Assembly: GCA_966186435.1 (NCBI GenBank)
Contig: CBIFWW010000057.1
Location: forward strand, 1-19,440
DNA from: CBIFWW01 sp966186435
GTDB taxonomy: Bacteria > Pseudomonadota > Gammaproteobacteria > Enterobacterales > Enterobacteriaceae
Reading direction: 5' to 3'
Length of the DNA stretch: 19,440 nucleotides
Both the position numbers and the translations under genes were made by a program. A model generated the notes under the pieces. It was not told the DNA's origin and did no database searches. It was given only the letters and a program-made list of their open reading frames with translations. This document shows positions 13,748 to 19,440 of this stretch, piece after piece. Each line of letters begins with the position of its first letter. Position 1 is the stretch's first letter.

Positions 13748-15293
13748 GCTGTGCTTCCTTTTTATTTGCCTGAATCTGTGCCACGGCTGCCGCCCATTGG
13801 GCTGCCTGAGCATTGCAACCGGCCACCATCACGCCGGCCCCGGCCAGTGCATCGAGCTGGCGCTGGCGATCCTGGGGATCGGCATCGGTGCCGCAAACGT
13901 GGGCCACGATCGCCGGGCCGTTTTGTGGGCGTTGCTGGAGCATGGGTAACAGATCCGCCACCGGATCCTGGGCGGCGCCATAGCCCAGTACCACGTCAAA
14001 CAACACCACGGCGGTAGTGGGATCTGAAAGCTCTTGGGCAATACGTTGATTGCGCAGAGTAGGGTCGATCATCGGGTGGGGCTTGCCGCGAGTAAAATCG
14101 TCATCCCCCATATCCACCAAGGTATGGCCCTGGCTCAGGTTGATGTCTTCCAGCAACCCGTTACCTGCCACCGGGGTGTTGGAGGCAGCAAACAACTGCT
14201 GTTGCTGGCATAACAGCTGGGCTTCATAACAGAAGGTGCCACCGGCAAACACCCCGCGAATATGGCTACGATCAGGGGCCAATGAAACACAGGCTTGCTG
14301 TAGTCGAACTAACTCACTGGCGCAGAAAGCGGCCGTGGATGATGCCACGGTGGTATTCATGGCCAGCCCTACGGCGGCCTCCGCAGCCCCGGCCAAAGTA
14401 GTGGCTGCGACAATCCCCGGCCGGCTTAAAGTGCCGGGATCGGCCCCAAGGAAGTTCACCACCACCGGTTTGCCCGCCTTCTCAGCAGCTTGCAAGATCT
14501 GCTCCGCCACCTGTTGAGAAGGGGGCTTGGAGATCAGCACAATCACCTGGGTGGCCGGGTCTTGCGCCAGGGCGTTGAGGCCCGTCAACATTGAGATCCC
14601 GCCGATGGATTCACTTAGATCGTGGCCGCCGGTGCCTAATGCCTGAGAGATCCCAGCCCCCAACTGGTGGATCCGGCACGTGACTTCTTGCACCCCGGTG
14701 CCGGAGGCCCCAACCACGCCGATCGAACCTCGCCTCACCACATTGGCGAAGCCCAGCGGGATCCCGTTAATAATGGCAGTGCCGCAATCCGGCCCCATGA
14801 CTAACAAATTGCGTTTTTGGGCATGGCGGTTGATTTTCTTCGCCAACGCCACGGGGACGTTATCGGTGATCAGCAGCACGTTCATGCCGAGGTTCAGGGC
14901 TTTTAGCGCTTCCGCCGCCGCATAATCACCGGGGACGGAAATCAACGCCAGATTAGCTTCGGGCCGGGATTCCAGTGCCATTTCGAAACTGGTTAATGGA
15001 ATGATGGCCGCTGCGGTTTCTTCGGTGGGTTTACTGCTAAGCAGGGTATGCGCCAGAGAAAGCGCCTCCTGGTTGGCGGTGGTTTCACCTTTGACCACCA
15101 CAATCAGATCGTTTGGCCCTGCCTGGAAGTCTTCTCCCAGACCCGCACTGCTTAGCAGCGCCAAATTGGTTGGGGTGCCCATCATGACCGAGGCTTTTTC
15201 TATCCCCGCCAGCCGGTTGAGCTGGGTGGAAACTTGCATCAGGGATACCGAATCCTGATAGAGATTGCTGTAAATCTTGTGGCAGACATTCAT
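13731..15293 (-). CDS. FdrA/YahF-type protein (succinyl-CoA ligase alpha-like; probable carbamoyltransferase subunit)
   Basis: Starting at the ATG at 15293 (AGGAA ribosome binding site, 7-base spacing) the product has 520 residues, near E. coli YahF (515). It is soluble, with a CoA-binding-like Rossmann half around residues 165-235 (MGPDCGTAIINGIPL, GSIGVVGASGTGVQEV, TGGHDLSESIGG) and a ligase-like half at 345-440 (IRGVFAGGTFCYEA, DMGDDDFTRGKPHPMIDPT). The opening IYSNLYQDSVSLM corresponds to the YahF start. Although annotated as acyl-CoA synthetase-like, family members stand beside DUF1116 and carbamate kinase genes, and E. coli FdrA is tied to oxalurate breakdown, so phosphorolytic carbamoyl transfer is the likelier role. 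It overlaps the DUF1116 gene by 17 bases and lies 146 bases behind the cysteine hydrolase gene. Confidence 0.9.
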   Translation of the reverse strand: MNVCHKIYSNLYQDSVSLMQVSTQLNRLAGIEKASVMMGTPTNLALLSSAGLGEDFQAGPNDLIVVVKGETTANQEALSLAHTLLSSKPTEETAAAIIPLTSFEMALESRPEANLALISVPGDYAAAEALKALNLGMNVLLITDNVPVALAKKINRHAQKRNLLVMGPDCGTAIINGIPLGFANVVRRGSIGVVGASGTGVQEVTCRIHQLGAGISQALGTGGHDLSESIGGISMLTGLNALAQDPATQVIVLISKPPSQQVAEQILQAAEKAGKPVVVNFLGADPGTLSRPGIVAATTLAGAAEAAVGLAMNTTVASSTAAFCASELVRLQQACVSLAPDRSHIRGVFAGGTFCYEAQLLCQQQQLFAASNTPVAGNGLLEDINLSQGHTLVDMGDDDFTRGKPHPMIDPTLRNQRIAQELSDPTTAVVLFDVVLGYGAAQDPVADLLPMLQQRPQNGPAIVAHVCGTDADPQDRQRQLDALAGAGVMVAGCNAQAAQWAAAVAQIQANKKEAQHEHSL

Positions 15294-15349
15294 AGCGTTA
15301 TTCCTGGGTATTCGCCGGTTCTGTGGTTTCAGGCAAAGCAATCCCATGC

Positions 15350-15367
15350 AGTGCACACAAAGGCACT
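15350..15367. promoter_or_regulatory. Inverted repeat in the hydrolase-fdrA gap
   Basis: AGTGC-acacaaag-GCACT lies in the 146-base gap, 57 bases before the fdrA ATG. A spaced dyad of this size could be a LysR-type operator, marking an internal promoter for fdrA and the genes behind it, or a weak RNA hairpin. No good -35/-10 pair was found, and the arms are only 5 bases. The rest of the gap shows nothing recognisable. Confidence 0.25.
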
Positions 15368-15439
15368 ACAGGGACAAAGTTGTGTTGGATAGCGCAAGGC
15401 GCCAGGGCAGCCTGATGCCAATACTAGAAGAGGTGCGGG

Positions 15440-16108
15440 TTAGCCTTTCAGGCCACGAATGATGGCATTGGCATCACTCACCCAGCCGCAGATTGCGCCT
15501 TGGGCTTTAATCATCTCCAGCGCATATTTTTGGAATTCCGGGAAGTAAGATCCCACGCAATCTTCCGGGATGATGCATTCATAGCCACGGTCATTAGCTT
15601 CACGGACGGTAGTGTTGACGCAGACTTCGGTGGTGACGCCGCAGACGATGAGCGTCTTGATGCCGCGGTTTTGCAGGATCAGGTGTAAATCCGTTTGATA
15701 AAACGCCCCTTTACCCGGTTTATCAATCACTGGCTCACCAGCTTGAGGATATAGCTCGGGGATGATGTCGTGGCCCGGCTCGCCTTGCACCAGAGTGCGT
15801 CCCATCGGCCCCGCTTCCCCAATAAAGGTTTTGCCGCCGCGCGTCAGTTTAGCCGGTGGGCAATCAGTTAAATCCTGGCGATGCCCCTCGCGGGTGTGGA
15901 TCACCAGCAACCCCTTTTGACGGGCGACGTCCAACACGCGCTTGCAAGGCTCAATAGCGCTGCGCACCAGGGAAACATCGTTACCCAGCGCCTCACCAAA
16001 GCCACCGGCTTCAACGAAATCACGCTGCATATCAATCATCACTAGCGCGGTGGATTGTGGATCAAAAGCTAAAGAAAACGGCTGGGCATCGAAGGTCAAT
16101 TGAGTCAT
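15440..16108 (-). CDS. Isochorismatase-family cysteine hydrolase, biuret/triuret amidohydrolase-like
   Basis: Predicted amidohydrolase that releases ammonia from a small amide or ureide. The 222-residue protein has the catalytic triad of the family: Asp26 (ALVMIDMQRDF), Lys130 (VIDKPGKGAF) and Cys163 (GVTTEVCVNTTVREAND), with the cis-peptide segment at VTT. HTREGHRQDL, GRTLVQGEPGHDIIPELYP and REANDRGYECIIPEDC strongly recall biuret amidohydrolase BiuH and triuret hydrolase, more than RutB (ureidoacrylate) or nicotinamidase. The ATG has a GGAGAG ribosome binding site. It is the first gene of the minus-strand accessory block. If it is BiuH-like it would make allophanate from biuret (or carboxybiuret from triuret), which fits the allophanate-hydrolase-like small protein downstream. 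Family sure; substrate inferred. Confidence 0.85.
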   Translation of the reverse strand: MTQLTFDAQPFSLAFDPQSTALVMIDMQRDFVEAGGFGEALGNDVSLVRSAIEPCKRVLDVARQKGLLVIHTREGHRQDLTDCPPAKLTRGGKTFIGEAGPMGRTLVQGEPGHDIIPELYPQAGEPVIDKPGKGAFYQTDLHLILQNRGIKTLIVCGVTTEVCVNTTVREANDRGYECIIPEDCVGSYFPEFQKYALEMIKAQGAICGWVSDANAIIRGLKG

Positions 16109-16131
16109 GGCATCTCTCCAGTTAATCAGGC

Positions 16132-16150
16132 AGGCATTGATAAGATGCCT
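16132..16150. promoter_or_regulatory. Inverted repeat upstream of the accessory operon
   Basis: AGGCAT-tgataag-ATGCCT is a perfect 6-bp dyad with a 7-base centre, 23 bases before the hydrolase ATG. It is placed where an operator or a 5'-leader hairpin would act. No convincing sigma-70 or sigma-54 promoter could be fixed in 16109-16357; that stretch is AT-rich in patches but otherwise featureless to the eye. Confidence 0.3.
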
Positions 16151-16357
16151 TGAGTATTGAGGAGAGCGCCCGGCGAAAACAGATAAATAGTTTGCGCCGC
16201 TGCGACGAATTTTTTGCGGTTGGAAGGGTTTGCATCAACAGAGAAGTTTAAAGTGTGAAAGCGCGCAAAAAATAATCGGCAACGGCAATTTATCTGGTGC
16301 TGGAAGGTCGCTGGTTCAAAAAATAAGAACCGATACTGTGATCCAAAGCGAAGATAG

Positions 16358-16377
16358 CGCCCCGGTAAACCAGGGCG
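16358..16377 (-). terminator. Probable terminator hairpin after dlhH
   Basis: On the minus strand CGCCCTGG-TTTA-CCGGGGCG forms an 8-bp stem with one G-U pair, beginning 11 bases after the dlhH stop. The following DNA has only scattered T, so termination may be partial. Some dlhH transcripts could then read into the accessory operon, which points the same way. Confidence 0.5.
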
Positions 16378-16387
16378 AGGGGCAGGA

Positions 16388-17212
16388 CTATTTTTGTAAT
16401 GCGTACTGTTTGAACCAGTCCAGCATGCGCTGCCAGCCATCTTCGGCGGAGGGCTGGTGATAGCTGGGGCGATAGTCAGCATTAAAGGCGTGGCCCGCAT
16501 CGGGATACACCACGATTTCAGATTTGGCATTGGCGGCCCGCAATACCTGGCGCATGGTTTCCACCTGTTCTAAGGGGATGCCGGTGTCCTGCGCCCCGTA
16601 TAAACCCAGCACCGGGGCTGTGAGATTCACGGCGATATCCACCGGATTGGAGGGTGAGTTCAACGTCTTTTCACCACTCAGGCGGCCATACCAGGCCACC
16701 GCGGCCTTAAGCTGCGGGTTGTGGGCGGCATACAGCCAGGCTATGCGCCCGCCCCAACAGAACCCGGTAATCAACAACTGGCTGGCATTCCCCCCATGGC
16801 GGGTGGCCCAGTTCGCCACATGGTCAAGATCCGCTAGCACCTGGCTATCGGGCACCTTCTTTACCAGGTTATCGAAAAGGGTAGGGATATCGGTGTACTC
16901 CGTCGGATCGCCCTGACGGAAATACAACTCCGGCGCTACCGCCAGATAGCCGGCCTGAGCCAGGCGGCGGCATACATCTTTAATATGTTCGTGGACCCCG
17001 AAAATCTCCTGCACCACGATAACCACCGGTAAGCCGCTATCCTTATCTTTAGGCCGTGCGTAATAGGCGGGCATGCTGTTGCCCTGGCTGGGGATAGAGG
17101 TTTCCCCGCCGTGAATGGCGTCCGCTGAGGTGTGAATAGTGGTTGATGCTACGGGGGAAACCGCCGGGGCGAACCCTGGCGTAGGGATATCAGTTCTTGT
17201 GTTGTTAGTCAT
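16388..17212 (-). CDS. dlhH: Dienelactone hydrolase family protein DlhH (YsgA)
   Basis: Alpha/beta hydrolase of the dienelactone hydrolase family; in E. coli named from homology, with no firm physiological substrate. The ATG at 17212 with a GGAG ribosome binding site gives 274 residues; 13 more codons are open upstream but unlike the family. The triad is Cys152 (GFCWGG), Asp209 (YGAQDTGIP) and His241 (PDAGHAF). QEIFGVHEHIKDVCRRL and AVAWYGRLSGEK match E. coli YsgA closely. No signal peptide is apparent. It is divergent from udp across 282 bases, as in E. coli, but its downstream neighbour, metE in E. coli, is here replaced by the accessory operon. Confidence 0.93.
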   Translation of the reverse strand: MTNNTRTDIPTPGFAPAVSPVASTTIHTSADAIHGGETSIPSQGNSMPAYYARPKDKDSGLPVVIVVQEIFGVHEHIKDVCRRLAQAGYLAVAPELYFRQGDPTEYTDIPTLFDNLVKKVPDSQVLADLDHVANWATRHGGNASQLLITGFCWGGRIAWLYAAHNPQLKAAVAWYGRLSGEKTLNSPSNPVDIAVNLTAPVLGLYGAQDTGIPLEQVETMRQVLRAANAKSEIVVYPDAGHAFNADYRPSYHQPSAEDGWQRMLDWFKQYALQK

Positions 17213-17283
17213 GGCATTCTCCGTATCCGTTTGAAACCCGCAGACCAGCACTTAGCTGACCAATGGAATAGCGCGTGCTTTTA

Positions 17284-17312
17284 ACTATAGACTGCGTTAA
17301 ATACGCTGCAAA
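17284..17312 (-). promoter_or_regulatory. Candidate dlhH promoter
   Basis: On the minus strand TTTGCA (17312-17307), a 17-base spacer and TATAGT (17289-17284) match the sigma-70 hexamers at 4 and 5 of 6 positions. The start point would lie about 65 bases before the dlhH ATG. The CRP-type sites that serve udp begin about 45 bases upstream of this -35. Confidence 0.5.
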
Positions 17313-17356
17313 AGTCGCCGGTTGAAATTCGAAGTGGGCCTGAATTCACATCTAGA

Positions 17357-17372
17357 TGTGATAAGCATCACT
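17357..17372 (+). promoter_or_regulatory. CRP site 2 (distal) of udp
   Basis: TGTGA-taagca-TCACT matches the CRP consensus TGTGA-N6-TCACA at 9 of 10 arm positions. Its centre is 52 bases upstream of the proximal site; in E. coli udp the CRP sites are at about -93 and -41, the same spacing. It overlaps the perfect palindrome TCACATCTAGATGTGA (17346-17361). Confidence 0.8.
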
Positions 17373-17390
17373 AATTTAATTATGATTGCT

Positions 17391-17407
17391 GCAATGTGTT
17401 TCATTGC
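17391..17407 (+). promoter_or_regulatory. Candidate CytR operator of udp
   Basis: GCAATG-tgttt-CATTGC is a perfect inverted repeat lying between the two CRP sites and resembling CytR half-sites (GTTGCATT type). In E. coli CytR bound between two CRP dimers represses udp until cytidine is present. The match is by motif and position. Confidence 0.65.
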
Positions 17408-17408
17408 G

Positions 17409-17451
17409 GGTGAGATGAATCACGAAATTAAGTGGCGCACTTCTGTACAGT
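17409..17451 (+). promoter_or_regulatory. CRP site 1 (proximal) and -10 of udp
   Basis: GGTGA-gatgaa-TCACG (17409-17424) is a CRP site, and TACAGT (17446-17451) is a -10 element. They place the start point at about 17458, with the CRP centre near -41.5, a class II position. At the -35 position the bases (CGAAAT) are unlike the consensus, as expected for CRP-dependent transcription. Confidence 0.75.
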
Positions 17452-17494
17452 ACCGTTTTGACACGCCAGAAATTGACCTTCAAAGGAGTCAGAT

Positions 17495-18256
17495 ATGTCT
17501 AAGTCAGATGTTTTTCACCTCGGCATCACCAAAGAGGATTTGCAGGGTGCTACGCTTGCCATCGTTCCTGGCGATCCGCAGCGGGTTGAAAAAATTGCTG
17601 CGCTGATGGATAAGCCGGTGCTGCTGGCTTCTCATCGCGAATTCACCACCTGGCGTGCTGAAATGGACGGTAAAGCAGTTATTGTTTGCTCCACCGGTAT
17701 CGGCGGACCGTCTACCTCTATTGCCGTGGAAGAACTGGCACAGCTGGGTATTCGTACCTTCCTGCGCGTAGGGACCACTGGCGCGATCCAGCCTCATATC
17801 AACGTCGGTGATGTTCTGGTGACCACCGCGTCCGTGCGCCTGGACGGTGCCAGCCTGCACTTCGCGCCGATGGAATTCCCGGCCGTGGCAGACTTCACCT
17901 GTACGACTGCGCTGGTTGAAGCGGCTGAAGCCGTTGGTGCCACCACCCACGTTGGGGTGACCGCCTCTTCTGACACCTTCTACCCAGGCCAGGAACGCTA
18001 CGACACTTTCTCTGGCCGTGTGGTTAACCGCTTCAAAGGCTCCATGGAAGAGTGGCAGCAGATGGGCGTGATGAACTATGAAATGGAATCTGCCACCCTG
18101 CTGACCATGTGCGCCAGCCAGGGCCTGCGCGCCGGGATGGTTGCCGGGGTTATCGTCAACCGTACCCAGCAAGAGATCCCGAACGCAGAAACCATGAAGC
18201 AAACTGAAAGCCACGCCGTGAAAATCGTGGTTGAGGCTGCTCGCCGCCTGCTGTAA
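17495..18256 (+). CDS. udp: Uridine phosphorylase Udp
   Basis: Hexameric cytosolic enzyme that splits uridine with phosphate into uracil and ribose-1-phosphate in pyrimidine salvage. The protein has 253 residues, equal to E. coli Udp, starting MSKSDVFHLGI after an AAAGGAG ribosome binding site. Nucleoside phosphorylase family 1 hallmarks are VPGDPQRVEKIA (phosphate site), CSTGIGGPSTSIAVEEL, RVGTTGAIQ and the substrate-binding MNYEMESATLLTM. Codon use looks like that of a well-expressed gene. Transcription is probably CRP-activated and CytR-repressed. It is divergent from dlhH and followed by its own terminator before rmuC. Confidence 0.99.
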   Translation: MSKSDVFHLGITKEDLQGATLAIVPGDPQRVEKIAALMDKPVLLASHREFTTWRAEMDGKAVIVCSTGIGGPSTSIAVEELAQLGIRTFLRVGTTGAIQPHINVGDVLVTTASVRLDGASLHFAPMEFPAVADFTCTTALVEAAEAVGATTHVGVTASSDTFYPGQERYDTFSGRVVNRFKGSMEEWQQMGVMNYEMESATLLTMCASQGLRAGMVAGVIVNRTQQEIPNAETMKQTESHAVKIVVEAARRLL

Positions 18257-18266
18257 TTCTCCTTTA

Positions 18267-18296
18267 AGGGCCAGGTCTTCTGGCCCTGTTATCTTT
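18267..18296 (+). terminator. udp terminator
   Basis: AGGGCCAG-gtctt-CTGGCCCT is a perfect 8-bp GC-rich stem 10 bases after the udp stop, followed by GTTATCTTT, an interrupted T-tract. Confidence 0.8.
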
Positions 18297-18345
18297 GCGT
18301 AATGCCTCGCAGATAGTTATCTCCCTACCGAAAAACGCTTCCAAA

Positions 18346-18361
18346 CTGGACATCTATACAG
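18346..18361 (+). promoter_or_regulatory. LexA (SOS) box upstream of rmuC
   Basis: CTGGACATCTATACAG has the CTG-N10-CAG frame and differs from the ideal CTGTATATATATACAG at 3 of 16 positions. It lies 33 bases before the rmuC ATG. E. coli rmuC (yigN) has been listed among LexA-controlled genes with a box of similar sequence. This suggests induction of rmuC by DNA damage here too. Confidence 0.72.
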
Positions 18362-18394
18362 CACAATTCCTCCGAATATGTGGCTGGGGGTGTT

Positions 18395-19440
18395 ATGGAC
18401 AGTGCGTACCTGATTTACATTGTGGTGGCGGTGGTTGCCGGGTTGCTGGGTTGGCTGGTTAGTAGTCAGCGGGCGGCCCAGCAGCGGGCAGACCTGCTTG
18501 AAGAGCGGGAAGATATCATTGCCGAGCGTGGGGCGTTAAAACAGGCGCTCTCCCAGACCACCCACTGGCGGGATGAATGCACCCAGCTCAATAATGAAGT
18601 TCGCAATCTGCGGGAAATCAACAGCTCGCTGGAGGCGGATCTGCGTGAAGCCACCACGCGTTTGGAATCCGATCGTCAGCACGCTGACGACAAGCTGCGC
18701 CAGATGGTGAATAGCGAACAGCGGCTGAGCGAGCAATTTGAAAACCTCGCCAACCGCATATTCGAACAGAGCAACCGCCGGGTAGAAGAACAAAACCGCC
18801 AGAGCCTTACCGGATTACTCTCCCCGCTACGGGAGCAACTGGACGGTTTCCGCAAGCAGGTGCAGGACAGCTTCGGGGCTGAAGCCCAGGAACGCCACAC
18901 CCTAGCCTATGAAATCCGTAATCTCCAGGCCTTGAACAACCGCATGGCCCAAGAAGCACTCAACCTAACACGCGCCCTGAAAGGGGATAACAAAACCCAA
19001 GGGAATTGGGGGGAAGTGGTGCTCAGCCGGGTGCTGGAGGCCTCCGGCCTACGGGAAGGCCATGAGTATCAAACCCAGGTCAACATCCAGCTAGATAGCC
19101 AGTCACGGATGCAGCCCGATGTTATCGTGCGCTTGCCGCAGGGTAAGGATGTGGTGATTGATGCCAAGATGACCCTGGTGGCCTACGAGCGCTACTTTAA
19201 CGCAGAAGATGACCTCACACGTGAAGCGGCACTTAACGAACATATCGCCTCAGTGCGCAACCATATGCGCTTATTGGGGCGGAAGGATTATCAACAGCTG
19301 CCGGGCCTGCGCTCCCTGGATTACGTGCTGATGTTTATCCCGGTGGAACCGGCCTTCCTGGTCGCTATCGACCGCCAGCCAGAGCTGATTAGTGAAGCCC
19401 TACGCCATAATATTATGTTAGTCAGCCCAACCACGCTGCT
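18395..19440 (+). CDS. rmuC: DNA recombination limiting protein RmuC (3' end missing)
   Basis: Predicted nuclease-like protein that limits recombination at inverted repeats in E. coli. The frame is open from the ATG at 18395 to the window edge (348 codons), so no stop is seen. Residues about 4-24 form one N-terminal membrane anchor (YLIYIVVAVVAGLLGWLV), about 25-190 a long charged coiled coil (EINSSLEADLREATTR, SEQFENLANRIFEQSNRR), and from about 195 the RmuC core begins with ALKGDNKTQGNWGEVVL, then MQPDVIVRLPQGKDVVIDAKM (PD-(D/E)XK-like core) and ERYFNAEDD. The coiled coil matches E. coli RmuC; the extreme N-terminus differs. About 125 C-terminal residues lie outside. ubiE would be expected next. 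Confidence 0.96.
   Translation, partial: MDSAYLIYIVVAVVAGLLGWLVSSQRAAQQRADLLEEREDIIAERGALKQALSQTTHWRDECTQLNNEVRNLREINSSLEADLREATTRLESDRQHADDKLRQMVNSEQRLSEQFENLANRIFEQSNRRVEEQNRQSLTGLLSPLREQLDGFRKQVQDSFGAEAQERHTLAYEIRNLQALNNRMAQEALNLTRALKGDNKTQGNWGEVVLSRVLEASGLREGHEYQTQVNIQLDSQSRMQPDVIVRLPQGKDVVIDAKMTLVAYERYFNAEDDLTREAALNEHIASVRNHMRLLGRKDYQQLPGLRSLDYVLMFIPVEPAFLVAIDRQPELISEALRHNIMLVSPTTL

Noticed and set aside
16195..16225. Sigma-54-like promoter in the gap before the accessory operon
   Set aside because: The GG and GC elements are two bases off the required spacing and point away from the operon.
8677..16387. Genomic island with attachment sites
   Set aside because: No integrase, transposase, tRNA or flanking direct repeat was seen at either border.
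17346..17361. TCACATCTAGATGTGA taken as a CRP site
   Set aside because: The half-sites are in the wrong order (TCACA then TGTGA); the real CRP match is the overlapping TGTGA-N6-TCACT.
17504..18214. 236-codon open frame on the minus strand
   Set aside because: Antisense to the highly conserved udp; low-complexity, His/Gly-rich translation typical of a shadow frame.
1..19440. CRISPR array, tRNA, rRNA or insertion sequence
   Set aside because: No regularly spaced repeats, no tRNA- or rRNA-like sequence and no transposase-like frame found on reading both strands.

Overview
This window is a chromosomal segment of a bacterium in the order Enterobacterales. The backbone genes follow the order known from Escherichia coli K-12: recQ, rhtC, (rhtB), pldB, yigL, yigM/bioP, metR, metE, dlhH/ysgA, udp, rmuC. 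Proteins closely resemble the E. coli ones, but the divergence is too large for E. coli itself. No species call is made. recQ lacks its 5' end and rmuC runs off the right edge.

Region by region: 1-5426 holds recQ (partial), rhtC, a remnant of rhtB on the minus strand, pldB, yigL and yigM. 5356-8724 holds the divergent metR/metE pair, with candidate MetJ boxes over the metE start region and a strong bidirectional terminator after metE. 8732-16108 is an accessory block inserted between metE and dlhH, which are neighbours in E. coli. 16388-19440 returns to backbone: dlhH, udp with a CRP-CytR-CRP control region, and rmuC behind a LexA-box-like site.

The accessory block is the interesting part. 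All seven genes lie on the minus strand. Reading from high to low coordinates they are: a cysteine hydrolase resembling biuret/triuret amidohydrolase; an FdrA/YahF-type protein; a DUF1116 (YahG-type) protein; a carbamate kinase (YahI-type); a 130-residue stand-alone copy of the allophanate hydrolase C-terminal domain; an NCS1-type permease; and a LysR regulator resembling AllS and PunR. Four of them, fdrA to the small protein, overlap end to start by 17, 8 and 4 bases, which indicates translational coupling.

FdrA/DUF1116 proteins are linked to carbamoyl transfer in allantoin (oxalurate) breakdown, and carbamate kinase turns carbamoyl phosphate plus ADP into ATP, CO2 and ammonia. The inferred pathway is: import of a ureide, removal of one amide nitrogen by the cysteine hydrolase, phosphorolysis by FdrA-DUF1116 to carbamoyl phosphate, then ATP formation. 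Biuret or triuret, through allophanate, is the most specific substrate proposal. It is a hypothesis from family resemblance and gene order, not shown by the sequence.

No rRNA, tRNA, CRISPR array, insertion sequence, integrase or origin was seen. Every gene-free stretch is shorter than 300 bases.
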